Source of the DNA: Mycobacterium gordonae
GTDB taxonomy: Bacteria > Actinomycetota > Actinomycetes > Mycobacteriales > Mycobacteriaceae
Length of the DNA: 44,779 nucleotides
Direction: 5' to 3'
Assembly: GCF_001417955.2 (NCBI RefSeq)
Contig: NZ_LKTM01000340.1
Coordinates: 1 to 44,779 of the forward strand
The stretch's first letter is position 1; each line of letters starts with the position of its first letter. Under the pieces are notes generated by a model that was given only the letters and a program-made list of their open reading frames with translations, ran no database searches and had not been told where the DNA came from. A program made the position numbers and the translations under genes. Of the stretch, positions 7,521 through 15,820 are shown piece by piece.

Positions 7521-8438
7521 TCAGTAGTGGTAGGTGTCCGAGGGAGCCGGCGAGTGCACCTGTTCGTCCTCGAATTCCGACGCCACGATCCCGTAGGACC
7601 GGGCCAGGTCGAGGATCTTGGTGGCGCGGGCGATACGGGGCAGGTCCGACCCGTTGCGGATCTCTCCCCCGTCCCGCTCGAACTCAGCGAAAAACTCTTT
7701 CGCCCAACCGATTTCGTCCTGCGACGGGGACAGGCCCTCGTTGACGACGGCGCACTGGTCCGGCGACAGGCAGATCTTGCCGGTCATGCCGAACTCGACG
7801 GACACCGCGGTCGCCTCGATCAGCTTGAGCGGATTGGAGCCGATGGTCGGGCCATCGATCGCGCTGGGTAGGCCCGCCGCCTTGGCGGCGATGGTGAACC
7901 GCGACCGCGCGTAAGCCAGCGTGGCCGGCTCTTCGCCGAAGCCGGTGTCACGCCGGAAGTCGCCGATGCCGAACGCGAGCCGGAAGGTGCCCTTGGCCGC
8001 CGCGATCTCGGTGATGCGCTCGAGTCCGCGGGCCGTTTCCACCAGCGCGACGATCGGCACGTTAGGCAGGCGCTTGGCGGTCTCGGTGACGTGGTCGACC
8101 GATTCGACCATCGCCAACATCACCCCGCCGACCGGGGTATCGGCCAACCGCGCGAGGTCGTCGGCCCACCAGGGCGTGCCGAAGCCGTTCACCCGAACCC
8201 AGTCGTTCTTGTCGGCGCCCAACCACCGCACCACGTTGTCGCGGGCACTCACCTTGTCTTTGGGCGCCACCGCGTCCTCGATGTCGAACACCACGATGTC
8301 GGCGCGCGAGTGCGAGGCCGCCTCGAATCGGTCGGCGTGCGTGCCGTTGACCAGCAGCCAACTGCGGGCCAGAACCGGATCGATGCGTGAGCCGACGTCG
8401 GCGGGATCCGTCGCGTCGAAATTCGCTTGGTCATACAT
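7521..8438 (-). CDS. CitE-like HpcH/HpaI aldolase-lyase
   Basis: A 305-residue TIM-barrel enzyme of the citrate lyase beta-subunit-like family, acting on acyl-CoA esters such as citramalyl-CoA, malyl-CoA or related beta-hydroxyacyl thioesters. It shows the substrate and metal motifs FDIEDAVAPKDK (52-61), VRVNG (81-85), ALVETARGL with metal ligand Glu134, and AFGIGDFRRD with Asp160. There are no citrate lyase alpha or gamma genes nearby, so it is not part of a classic citrate lyase. From memory it corresponds to Rv3075c, and the two genes to its right match Rv3076-Rv3077. It is divergent from the SRPBCC gene. Confidence 0.87.
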   Translation of the reverse strand: MYDQANFDATDPADVGSRIDPVLARSWLLVNGTHADRFEAASHSRADIVVFDIEDAVAPKDKVSARDNVVRWLGADKNDWVRVNGFGTPWWADDLARLADTPVGGVMLAMVESVDHVTETAKRLPNVPIVALVETARGLERITEIAAAKGTFRLAFGIGDFRRDTGFGEEPATLAYARSRFTIAAKAAGLPSAIDGPTIGSNPLKLIEATAVSVEFGMTGKICLSPDQCAVVNEGLSPSQDEIGWAKEFFAEFERDGGEIRNGSDLPRIARATKILDLARSYGIVASEFEDEQVHSPAPSDTYHY

Positions 8439-8611
8439 TGCGTGCTCTGCCGCCTTCTCGTGCCGGTCGGTGTCGGACTAGTCGCCCATTACCGTAGCGA
8501 CACCCGCCACGAAGCAACCAGACCTCCCCTTCATCGCGGACGCGCGTGAAAAAGCGCTGGTAGCGGGTGTGCGCGCGCCGCTCGGCCCGATCGGCCGACA
8601 GGACTGGCGTC

Positions 8612-9079
8612 ATGGTGTTGGATGGCGGGGTGGGAGATATCAGCCGCAGTCGGACCATAGCGGCGCAGCCGCAGGCGATTTGGGATGTCCTCGCCGACTT
8701 CGGAGCGCTGAGTTCCTGGGCGGACGGCGTCGACCACTCGTGCATCCTCAACCACGGGCCCGACGGCGGGCCGCTGGGCACCACCCGCCGGGTTCAGGTG
8801 GGGCCGAACACCTTGGTGGAGCGGATCACCGACTTCGATCCGCCCGTGACCCTCGCCTACGACATCCAAGGACTGCCGGCCCGGTTGCGCCGGGTCGCCA
8901 ACCGCTGGACACTGCGCCCGGTGGGTGCCCAGACCGCCGTCGCCCTGATCAGCACGGTCGAGGTCGGGACCGGTCGGCCGGCCCGCATGGCCGAATGGGT
9001 GGCGCTGCGGGTCCTGGCCAAGCAGTCCGATGCGCTGCTGGCCGGCCTGGCACAACGAATGGAGAACGCGCATGTCTGA
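8612..9079 (+). CDS. SRPBCC (START/Bet v1-like) family protein
   Basis: A 155-residue protein. It begins with the typical first strand RSRTIAAQPQAIWDVLADFGALSSWADGVD and runs through GTTRRVQVG, LVERITDFDPP and LAYDIQGLP, the pattern of polyketide-cyclase/dehydrase-type SRPBCC proteins that bind a hydrophobic ligand in a deep cavity. I chose the ATG at 8612 (AGGA about 10 bases upstream); the reading frame is open further up but without family homology. Its stop lies inside the sulfatase start region (8-base overlap), so the two proteins are probably co-produced. It may bind or deliver a lipid substrate, which is inference only. Confidence 0.82.
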   Translation: MVLDGGVGDISRSRTIAAQPQAIWDVLADFGALSSWADGVDHSCILNHGPDGGPLGTTRRVQVGPNTLVERITDFDPPVTLAYDIQGLPARLRRVANRWTLRPVGAQTAVALISTVEVGTGRPARMAEWVALRVLAKQSDALLAGLAQRMENAHV

Positions 9080-10874
9080 CCGCCCCGACATCGTCATCGT
9101 GATGACCGACGAAGAGCGGGCGGTGCCGCCGTACGAATCGGACGAACTCCTGGCCTGGCGACAGCAGACGCTGACCGGCCGGCGCTGGTTCGACGAGCAC
9201 GGCGTGAACTTCACCCGGCACTACACCGGCTCGCTGGCCTGTGTGCCGAGCCGTCCGACGATCTTCACCGGCCAATACCCCGACCTGCACGGGGTCACCC
9301 AGACCGACGGCATCGGCAAGCGTTTCGACGACTCGCGGCTGCGCTGGCTGCGCGCCGGCGAGGTGCCGACGCTGGGCAACTGGTTCTGCGCGGCGGGATA
9401 CGACACCCACTACGACGGCAAGTGGCACATCTCGCACGCCGACCTCGAGGACCCGGCGACCGGCGGGTCGCTGGCAACCAACGATGACGACGGCGTCGTC
9501 GACCAGGCAGCGGTTCAGCGCTACCTCGACGCCGACCGGCTCGACGCCTACGGCTTCTCGGGCTGGGTTGGCCCCGAGCCGCACGGCGCCGGGAACGCCA
9601 ACAGCGGCTACCGCCGCGACCCGCTGATCGCCGATCGGGTGGTTGCCTGGCTGGAAGACCGCTACGCCCGCCGGCGTGCCGGCGACGCGGCCGCCCAACG
9701 CCCGTTCTTGCTGGTGGCCAGCTTCGTCAACCCACACGACATCGTGCTGTTCCCGGCCTGGGTGCGGCGCAGCCCGATCCAGCCCTCCCCGCTGGACCCG
9801 CCGCAGGTGCCGCCGCCGCCCACCGCGGATGAGGATCTGTCCACCAAGCCGGCCGCGCAGATCGCCTTCCGCGAGGCCTACTACTCCGGGTACGGCCCGT
9901 CACCGGCCATCAGCCGGTCTTACAAGCGCAACACGCAGCGCTACCGCGACCTGTACTACCGGCTGCACGCCGAGGTGGACACACCGATCGACCGGGTCCG
10001 CCGGGCGGTCACCGACGGCGGCTCCGACAATGCGGTGCTGGTGCGCACCTCCGACCACGGTGACCTGCTCGGTGCGCACGGCGGGCTGCACCAGAAGTGG
10101 TTCAACCTCTACGACGAGGCCACCCGGGTGCCGTTCGTGATCGCCCGCATCGGTGCGAACGCGACCGGGGCGCGCAGCGTGGCGGCTCCGACGTCGCACG
10201 TCGACCTGGTGCCGACGCTGCTGGGCGCGGCCGGCGTCGACGTCGAAGCGGTGGCGAAACAACTAGCCGAGTCGTTCTCCGAGGTGCACCCGCTGCCCGG
10301 CCGCGACCTGATGCCGGTCGTCGACGGCGCGCCCGCCGACGAGGACCGCGCCGTCTATCTGATGACCCGCGACAATGTGCTCGAAGGCGACACCGGCGCT
10401 TCCGCGCTGTCCCGCCAACTGGGCCGCGACGTGAATCCGCCTGCGCCGCTTCGCATCAAGCTTCCGGCGCACGTGGCTTCCAACTTTGAGGGCCTGGTCG
10501 TGCGGGTATCGGACGAGGACGGCGGGTCGGGGCATGTGTGGAAGCTGGTTCGCACCTTCGACGATCCGGCCACCTGGACCGAACCCGGTGTGCGGCATCT
10601 CGCGGCCAACGGGATCGGTGGCGAGGCCTATCGCACCGACCCGATCGACGACCAGTGGGAGCTTTACGACCTGACCGCCGATCCCGTTGAGGCACAAAAC
10701 CGTTGGACCGACCCCGACCTGCACGAGTTGCGGCAGCACCTGCGGATGCAGCTCAAGCAGGCCCGGGCGTCGTCGGTGCCCGAGCGCAATCAGCCGTGGC
10801 CGTACGTCAACCGGCAGCCTCCGACTGGTGAGTCCGAGGGTCTGGTGCGCCGGGTGCTGGGGCGCTTCAAGTAG
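9072..10874 (+). CDS. Type I sulfatase (formylglycine-dependent)
   Basis: A 600-residue alkaline-phosphatase-superfamily hydrolase. The activation motif is CVPSR (57-61), where the Cys would be converted to formylglycine by the aerobic formylglycine-generating enzyme. Metal and substrate residues follow the sulfatase plan: VIVMTDEE near residue 12, GKWH near 116, and TSDHGDLLGAHGG with the Lys of QKW. There is no signal peptide, so cytosolic action on sulfated metabolites or lipids is likely. Mycobacterial counterparts are labelled hydrolase or sulfatase (Rv3077). It overlaps the SRPBCC gene by 8 bases. The ATG at 9072 is preferred over an earlier in-frame start that lies inside the upstream gene. 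Confidence 0.9.
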   Translation: MSDRPDIVIVMTDEERAVPPYESDELLAWRQQTLTGRRWFDEHGVNFTRHYTGSLACVPSRPTIFTGQYPDLHGVTQTDGIGKRFDDSRLRWLRAGEVPTLGNWFCAAGYDTHYDGKWHISHADLEDPATGGSLATNDDDGVVDQAAVQRYLDADRLDAYGFSGWVGPEPHGAGNANSGYRRDPLIADRVVAWLEDRYARRRAGDAAAQRPFLLVASFVNPHDIVLFPAWVRRSPIQPSPLDPPQVPPPPTADEDLSTKPAAQIAFREAYYSGYGPSPAISRSYKRNTQRYRDLYYRLHAEVDTPIDRVRRAVTDGGSDNAVLVRTSDHGDLLGAHGGLHQKWFNLYDEATRVPFVIARIGANATGARSVAAPTSHVDLVPTLLGAAGVDVEAVAKQLAESFSEVHPLPGRDLMPVVDGAPADEDRAVYLMTRDNVLEGDTGASALSRQLGRDVNPPAPLRIKLPAHVASNFEGLVVRVSDEDGGSGHVWKLVRTFDDPATWTEPGVRHLAANGIGGEAYRTDPIDDQWELYDLTADPVEAQNRWTDPDLHELRQHLRMQLKQARASSVPERNQPWPYVNRQPPTGESEGLVRRVLGRFK

Positions 10875-10976
10875 GGCCGTTCGCCGAGATCGCCACAGGG
10901 TTCGCGCCGGCGTGCGCATCGCGACCAAGGGTGCAATCTCGCCGATCCGAGGGCGCGGTGTGGGACAGTTCCCTCT

Positions 10977-12380
10977 GTGCCAGACAGCGTGGCGGTGATC
11001 GGGGCCGGTCCCGGCGGGCTCGTCGCGGCGCGCTGGCTACTGGCGCAGGGCTTCGACCCGACCGTTTTCGAACAGGCGCCGACGCTCGGTGGCCAGTGGG
11101 CAGGCCTGCAAGGCAGCAGCGGCGTGTGGCCGGCGATGCACACCAACAGCAGCCGGATCGTGACCGCGTTCGGCGACCTGGCACCCGAGGACGGCCCGGC
11201 CTACCCGTCGAATCACGACGTCCTCGCCTACCTGCACCGCTACGCCGACATGTTCGAGGTCACGCCGCGTATTCGGTTCGGCACGCGTGTCGACCGGCTC
11301 CGGCAGGTGAACAGGGGCTGGCTGCTTCGCCACTCCGGCACCGACGAACGTTTCGATCGCGTCGTCGTGGCCCCCGGCCGGTTTCATGTGCCGGCTATCC
11401 CGAATGTTCCTGGGCTGGCAGGCTTTTCCGGCTATCTCGGTTGCGCGTCCACCTATCACTATCGCGGGCCTGCGCGTTACCAGGGTAGCCGTGTGTTGGT
11501 CGCCGGCGGTGCGATCAGCGCCCTCGAGGTCGCGACGGAGCTCGCCCAGAGCGGTGCCGCTCAGGTGACGGTGACGCAGCGACGGCAGCGCTACGTCCTG
11601 CCGAAGTTCGTGGCCGGCGTGCCGTCGGATCACCGGATGTTCACCCGCTACCACGCCTTGGCCGGCGAATCGCTACCACCGGACGAATTCGACTGCCTGA
11701 TAGAGCAATTGGTGATCGATGCCGGCGGAAACCCGGCGGACTACGGGGCACCGGCACCCGATCCGTCGATCGCCGTGGCCGGCCTCACCTTGAACGACGG
11801 GTATCTGCCGCTGGTCGCCGCGGGCCGAATCACGTTGCGGCCGTGGATAACATCGGTCACGGAATCGCGCGTGACCTTCGCCGATGGACATGCCGAGGAG
11901 TTCGACGCAATCCTGTTCGGCACCGGCTACCGGCTGAGCCTGCCGTTCCTCGATGAGGCCATCAAGGCGGTGCTCAACGCCGGCAGTACCTCCTTCGACG
12001 CCGACCGCTACACCTTCCACCCGGATCTGCCCGGGTTGGCGTTCGTGGGTCTGTGGGATCAGTCCGGCGGCTACTTCGTGCCACTGGAGCTTCAGGCCCG
12101 GTGGATCGCATACACCTGGGGCGGCGCGATCCCCGCTCCGGCCGAGCCCATCCGGCGGATCGAAGCCGGCGGAGGCAAGACACGCATGGACCGCGTCGCG
12201 CTGACCTTCGCCCGCGCGGCCGGAGTGGAGCCGCAGCTGGACAACTGGCCGCAATTGCGGCGCGCGCTGCTGTTCGGGCCGCTGGCACCGAGTTCGTTCC
12301 GGCTCGAAGGCCCCGATGCCCGACCCGACGCGCCAGAGCAATTCGCCCGCGACGCCGCCGCGTTCGGGGCGATTACGTGA
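10977..12380 (+). CDS. Flavin-containing monooxygenase-like FAD/NAD(P) oxidoreductase
   Basis: A 467-residue flavoprotein. The FAD-binding GxGxxG is at 8-13 (IGAGPGG), and the second dinucleotide fold is LVAGGAISALEVATEL near 175-190, with Ala in place of the third Gly. Between them the FMO fingerprint FxGxxxHxxxY reads FSGYLGCASTY, so the conserved His is Cys here. A late FGTGYR motif supports the FMO/Baeyer-Villiger class, which oxygenates N, S or ketone groups with NADPH. It starts with GTG at 10977. The gene stands alone after the sulfatase (102-base gap) and converges with the DUF5994 gene. Confidence 0.83.
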   Translation: MPDSVAVIGAGPGGLVAARWLLAQGFDPTVFEQAPTLGGQWAGLQGSSGVWPAMHTNSSRIVTAFGDLAPEDGPAYPSNHDVLAYLHRYADMFEVTPRIRFGTRVDRLRQVNRGWLLRHSGTDERFDRVVVAPGRFHVPAIPNVPGLAGFSGYLGCASTYHYRGPARYQGSRVLVAGGAISALEVATELAQSGAAQVTVTQRRQRYVLPKFVAGVPSDHRMFTRYHALAGESLPPDEFDCLIEQLVIDAGGNPADYGAPAPDPSIAVAGLTLNDGYLPLVAAGRITLRPWITSVTESRVTFADGHAEEFDAILFGTGYRLSLPFLDEAIKAVLNAGSTSFDADRYTFHPDLPGLAFVGLWDQSGGYFVPLELQARWIAYTWGGAIPAPAEPIRRIEAGGGKTRMDRVALTFARAAGVEPQLDNWPQLRRALLFGPLAPSSFRLEGPDARPDAPEQFARDAAAFGAIT

Positions 12381-12409
12381 CCTGAGCCCGGCCGGCCCGC
12401 AATTCAGGT
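12380..12409. terminator. Possible bidirectional hairpin between convergent genes
   Basis: ACCTGA (12380-12385) pairs with TCAGGT (12404-12409) around an 18-base GC-rich loop that itself contains CCGGCCGG. It sits exactly between the stop codons of two convergent genes. There is no U-tract, as is usual in mycobacteria. The stem is short, so this is a weak call. Confidence 0.3.
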
Positions 12410-12958
12410 GGTCGCGCGTTGCTGGCGCGCCGCGTAGAGGATCGAGCCTGCGGTCTGGAACGGCACCGTGTCGCGGTGGGCGGTGGCGATGGGCAGGTCG
12501 GCGGCCCGGCGCAGCATCATCAACGCCAGCGTGCCGTTGGTGGAGTACGGCACGATCAGGACGTTGGCCAGCGCGTCGGCACCCGTCACCGTCATCACGT
12601 GCTGCTGCTTGTGCTGCCAGCCCTGCCAGTTCAAGTCGGGCGGTCGTTGCAGCGGCGGCCAGTTGACGGCGATGTTCGTGATCTCACCAAGTCGCGCCCG
12701 CAGCGCCAGGATGAGCTCGGGTAACTCAACGCCGATCCGGTCGGTCCGTGGCCACCAGGCCCCGTCGATGTCATTGCCCAGCTCGTTCGCCAGAGTGAGA
12801 CGTATCGGGGTGGACTGGCGTCGCATCCCCAGCGAAGGGTTGACGGTGCTCACCGGGGCTCTTCCTTCATGCTCGGCATCGTCCGTCCCGCGGGTGCGGG
12901 ACGACGGAGGAATCGCATTGCCCTGAGGCACGGCCCGTAGCTGGCTACTGGTCACCAT
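12404..12958 (-). CDS. DUF5994 family protein
   Basis: A 184-residue conserved actinobacterial protein. From about residue 50 it shows the DUF5994 pattern TPIRLTLANELG, DGAWWPRT, LPELILALRARLG, NWPPLQRPPDLNW and later MTVTG, LIVPY and MMLRRAAD. The first 45 or so residues are polar and not conserved-looking, so the true start may lie downstream of the ATG at 12958. An in-frame TTG at 12967 is less likely. The function of the family is unknown. No membrane segment or signal peptide is evident. Confidence 0.78.
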   Translation of the reverse strand: MVTSSQLRAVPQGNAIPPSSRTRGTDDAEHEGRAPVSTVNPSLGMRRQSTPIRLTLANELGNDIDGAWWPRTDRIGVELPELILALRARLGEITNIAVNWPPLQRPPDLNWQGWQHKQQHVMTVTGADALANVLIVPYSTNGTLALMMLRRAADLPIATAHRDTVPFQTAGSILYAARQQRATT

Positions 12959-13073
12959 CGCTGACAACGAAAAGGCTCGCGCCTGACGCTACGCCACCAC
13001 CCGGGCACTTCCACCGCGGGCCATGAATAGGGATCGGCGACGATCACCTGCGCACATAGTGGAGGATGGGTGC

Positions 13074-13307
13074 ATGCCCACAGACAATTGGTGCGATGCA
13101 CCCGAGATTCATCCATCGGAGATCCGGGTAGGTGACACCATTGGCACGGTGGACTCCGAACATCTCCCTTACCAGGTCAAGATGATCAGTACCCCGCAGG
13201 CCGGATCGACGAGGTGGACCTTTTTCGGTCGCGACAAGAACGGCCGGGACCACTCCAGCACCTTCCGGGAAGGCCAACTGGTTCGCCGGTACGCCAAGGC
13301 GTCGTAA
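13074..13307 (+). CDS. Small conserved-looking hypothetical protein
   Basis: A 77-residue protein starting at ATG 13074 behind a good GGAGGA ribosome-binding site (9 bases upstream). The sequence suggests a compact beta-rich domain: IRVGDTIGTVDSEHLPYQVKM, then RWTFFGRDKNGRDHSSTF and a basic end. I do not recognise the family; it loosely resembles small tudor/SH3-like barrels. It lies 20 bases before the Ddn-like gene on the same strand and may be co-transcribed with it. Confidence 0.6.
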   Translation: MPTDNWCDAPEIHPSEIRVGDTIGTVDSEHLPYQVKMISTPQAGSTRWTFFGRDKNGRDHSSTFREGQLVRRYAKAS

Positions 13308-13327
13308 ACAAGGGACCGATAAGTCAG

Positions 13328-13822
13328 ATGCCGAAATTTTCGCTGCCCGAAGAAAAACCCGAGGGCCTGGCCTCTCCGGCGACGGCCAAGATCATCAAGT
13401 ACTCGGCCAAGGCGCACGTGGCGGTCTTCAAGCTGACCAACGGCCGCATCGGCAACAAGTGGCGCATCGGCGCCGGCTTCGACAAGCCGGTGCCGACCCT
13501 GCTTCTCGAGCACCGGGGCCGCAAATCGGGAAAACTGTTCACCACTCCCCTGCTCTACATGCGCGACGGGGACGACTTCGTCATCGTCGCCTCGCAGGGC
13601 GGCCACCCCAAGAATCCGCAGTGGTACTTCAACCTCGTCGCCAACCCCGACACCCGTATCCACGTGAAAGGGCAACGCAATCTTGAGGTTTCGGCGCATG
13701 TCGCTTCGCCGGAGCAGCGCGCCGCGTTGTGGCCGCGGTTGGTCGATCTCTACGCGGACTTCGAGAAGTACCAGCGGTGGACGGACCGGGAGATCCCGGT
13801 GATCATCCTCTCGCCGCGTTAG
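13328..13822 (+). CDS. Ddn-like deazaflavin (F420)-dependent nitroreductase family protein
   Basis: A 164-residue split-barrel protein of the Ddn/FDOR-A family. It contains the family core LLEHRGRKSGKLFTTPL, the strand DDFVIVASQGG, and PQWYFNLVANPDTRIHV. FDOR-A proteins of mycobacteria use F420H2 and include the pretomanid-activating enzyme and quinone reductases. The N-terminal 40 residues carry a short basic amphipathic stretch (KIIKYSAKAHVAVFKL) as in membrane-associated Ddn. The substrate is unknown. Its 3' end overlaps the convergent TetR gene by 20 bases. Confidence 0.88.
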   Translation: MPKFSLPEEKPEGLASPATAKIIKYSAKAHVAVFKLTNGRIGNKWRIGAGFDKPVPTLLLEHRGRKSGKLFTTPLLYMRDGDDFVIVASQGGHPKNPQWYFNLVANPDTRIHVKGQRNLEVSAHVASPEQRAALWPRLVDLYADFEKYQRWTDREIPVIILSPR

Positions 13823-14378
13823 CGGTCAGCCGGAACAGGGCGCGGTCCAGCGTCGGCAGGATCTCGGTGATCGGGATTTCTCCGGCGGCGAAGCGTGCGA
13901 CCAAACCGTATGCGAGGTTGGACACGATCGGCGGCAGCTCCTCGACCAGATCCGGTTCCGCACCTGCGAGCACGGCCATCGCGGCGGGTATCACCGCATC
14001 CAGACCGCGGCTGACGAGACGTTGCCCACCCGGCGCCGACCGCGCGCGGAAGTAGGCGCGCAACATGTCGGGATGACGTTCCCAAGGCTCGAAAATGGTC
14101 CGGAAAACCTTCGTCAGGCCGTCGTATACGGATTCGCCGGGTTCAGGTGTCTGCGAGGCCAGACCGGCATACCGGTTCTCGTCCATCCAGCGTTGCAGGG
14201 CGGCCAGAATCAACGCGTCCCTGGTGGGGTACCGCTTGTAGATGGTGGTCAGCGAGGTGCGCGCACGCTTGGCGACTTCGCGCAGTTGCACGGCGTCATA
14301 GCCCTCGGTTTCCAGGATCTCGACGACGACATCAAGGATGGGGTCGGATTCCTCGGTCACAACCTCAGCGCTAACCAC
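13803..14378 (-). CDS. TetR family regulator next to P450 gene
   Basis: A 191-residue repressor. The N-terminal HTH spans about 12-57 (ILDVVVEILETEGYDAVQL, TSLTTIYKRYPTRDALIL), followed by an all-helical ligand domain. It is transcribed away from the P450. The 87-base gap contains two 7-3-7 inverted repeats that are very likely its operators. The target would be its own gene and the P450 unit, including the decayed SDR. The start is GTG at 14378. The effector is unknown, perhaps a lipid-like P450 substrate. Confidence 0.88.
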   Translation of the reverse strand: MVSAEVVTEESDPILDVVVEILETEGYDAVQLREVAKRARTSLTTIYKRYPTRDALILAALQRWMDENRYAGLASQTPEPGESVYDGLTKVFRTIFEPWERHPDMLRAYFRARSAPGGQRLVSRGLDAVIPAAMAVLAGAEPDLVEELPPIVSNLAYGLVARFAAGEIPITEILPTLDRALFRLTANAARG

Positions 14379-14409
14379 GTCCGCCCTTGCCTCGAGTCTT
14401 GCCCTAACT

Positions 14410-14426
14410 CAGTAACGGAGTTACTG
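14410..14426. promoter_or_regulatory. TetR operator 1 (CAGTAAC-GGA-GTTACTG)
   Basis: A perfect 7-3-7 inverted repeat in the gap between the divergent TetR gene and the SDR remnant/P450. Its centre lies 23 bases from that of the neighbouring repeat, which shares the AGTAAC/GTTACT arms. Assigning it to the adjacent TetR is inference from position. Confidence 0.65.
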
Positions 14427-14432
14427 TACCGG

Positions 14433-14449
14433 GAGTAACGAGGTTACTC
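14433..14449. promoter_or_regulatory. TetR operator 2 (GAGTAAC-GAG-GTTACTC)
   Basis: A second perfect 7-3-7 inverted repeat with the same GTAAC half-site core. The tandem arrangement about two helical turns apart suggests cooperative binding of two TetR dimers on one face of the DNA. It ends 16 bases before the ATG of the SDR remnant, so binding would block transcription of that unit. Confidence 0.65.
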
Positions 14450-14465
14450 AACGAGGAGGGTGCCG

Positions 14466-14577
14466 ATGCCCGGCCGAGTGGCAGGCAAGGTCGCGTTCGT
14501 CACCGGCGCGGCGCAGCGGCCAGGGCCGTAGCCACGCCGTACGACTGGCGCAAGAAGGCGCCGACATCGCCCGTGGA
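14466..14577 (+). pseudogene. N-terminal remnant of a mycofactocin-type SDR, frameshifted
   Basis: An ATG behind GAGGAGGG opens MPGRVAGKVAFVTGAA, the standard start of mycobacterial mycofactocin-associated short-chain dehydrogenases, then stops after 21 codons. Removing one A at 14515 restores ARGQGRSHAVRLAQEGADI, the family glycine motif and first helix. After about 36 codons the similarity ends. The restored frame then runs without a stop directly into the P450 reading frame. The gene has therefore lost roughly its last 85 percent and carries a single-base insertion. The strong ribosome-binding site and operators are kept and may now serve the P450. Confidence 0.8.
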
Positions 14578-14613
14578 CGCGGGAAGTTGCCTGAAGTAGC
14601 GAAAGGACCCGCC

Positions 14614-15816
14614 GTGACCATCACTTCGGACACCGACGTGTATTACGACCCCTACGACGTCAACATCACCGCCAACCCCTACCCCACCTTCGCCCGGCTG
14701 CGCGACGAGGCACCGCTGTATTACAACGAGCGCTACAACTTCTGGGCGATCTCCCGGCACGCCGACGTCGAGAAGGCGCTGTCGGATTGGGAAACGTTCT
14801 CCAACAGTCGAAGTGACATCCTGGAGCTGATCCAGTCCAAGTTCCCGATGCCGCCGGGTGTGATGATGTTCGAAGACCCGCCGACACACACCGTGTTGCG
14901 CGGGGTCATGTCGCGGGTCTTCACTCCGCGCCGGATGGCCGCTATCGAGGACCAGATCCGGGCCTACTGCGTCCGGTGCCTGGATCCCCTGGTCGGCTCG
15001 GACGGTTTCGACATCATCGCCGAACTCGCGTCCATGATGCCGATGCGCGTCATCGGCATGCTGCTGGGCATTCCCGAGGACGACCAGATCGGGGTGCGCG
15101 ACGCCAACGACGCCAATCTGCGCACCAAGCCCGGCACGCCGATGAAGGTGGCAGACCCGGACTCGATTGCCGACGGGCGCATCTACGCCGACTATGTGGA
15201 CTGGCGCGCCAAGAACCCGTCCGACGATCTGATGACCGCGTTGCTCAATGTCGAGTTCGAGGACGAGAGTGGCGTGACACGCAAGCTGACCCGCAAGGAA
15301 GTCCTGCACTACACCCAGGTCGTCGCCGGCGCCGGTAACGAGACGACGGGCCGGCTGATCGGCTGGCTGGCCAAGGTGCTCGCCGAGCACCCCGATCAAC
15401 GCCGGGAAGTCGAGCAGGATCGTTCCCTGTTGACGCGCGCGGTGGATGAGACGCTGCGGTTCGAGCCGACCGGCCCGCACGTCGCCCGCTACACCATCCG
15501 CGATTTCGAGGCCTACGGCACCACCGTCCCGGCGGGCAGCGCCGTCCTGCTTCTCTTCGGGTCCGCGAATCGGGATCCGTTGCGCTACAGGGATCCTGAC
15601 ACTTTCGACCTGCACCGGGACAGCATCTCGCACCTGACCTTCGGCAAGGGCGTGCATTACTGCCTGGGGGCCAACCTGGCCCGGCTGGAAGGCAGGGTCG
15701 CCCTCGACGAACTGCTGAACCGGTGGCCCGAATGGAACGTCGACTACGACAGCCTCAAGCTCGCGCCGACGTCGACGGTGCGTGGCTGGGAGCGGCTGCG
15801 CATCGTCTTCGCCTGA
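14614..15816 (+). CDS. Cytochrome P450
   Basis: A 400-residue soluble bacterial P450. The I-helix oxygen-activation motif is AGAGNETT, the K-helix is ETLRFEP, and the heme-binding loop is FGKGVHYCLG with the axial Cys. The N-terminus YYDPYDVNITANPYPTFARLRDEAPLYYNE is typical of mycobacterial CYPs that act on steroid, terpene or fatty substrates. The GTG at 14614 has AAAGGA six bases upstream and is preferred to an in-frame TTG at 14587. It lies just after the SDR remnant and under the two TetR operators. I cannot assign a CYP number. No ferredoxin gene is adjacent. Confidence 0.93.
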   Translation: MTITSDTDVYYDPYDVNITANPYPTFARLRDEAPLYYNERYNFWAISRHADVEKALSDWETFSNSRSDILELIQSKFPMPPGVMMFEDPPTHTVLRGVMSRVFTPRRMAAIEDQIRAYCVRCLDPLVGSDGFDIIAELASMMPMRVIGMLLGIPEDDQIGVRDANDANLRTKPGTPMKVADPDSIADGRIYADYVDWRAKNPSDDLMTALLNVEFEDESGVTRKLTRKEVLHYTQVVAGAGNETTGRLIGWLAKVLAEHPDQRREVEQDRSLLTRAVDETLRFEPTGPHVARYTIRDFEAYGTTVPAGSAVLLLFGSANRDPLRYRDPDTFDLHRDSISHLTFGKGVHYCLGANLARLEGRVALDELLNRWPEWNVDYDSLKLAPTSTVRGWERLRIVFA

Positions 15817-15820
15817 AACG

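Noticed and set aside
7521..8438. Citrate lyase beta subunit proper
   Set aside because: No alpha, gamma or accessory citrate lyase genes are present, so a stand-alone CitE-like lyase is the better call.
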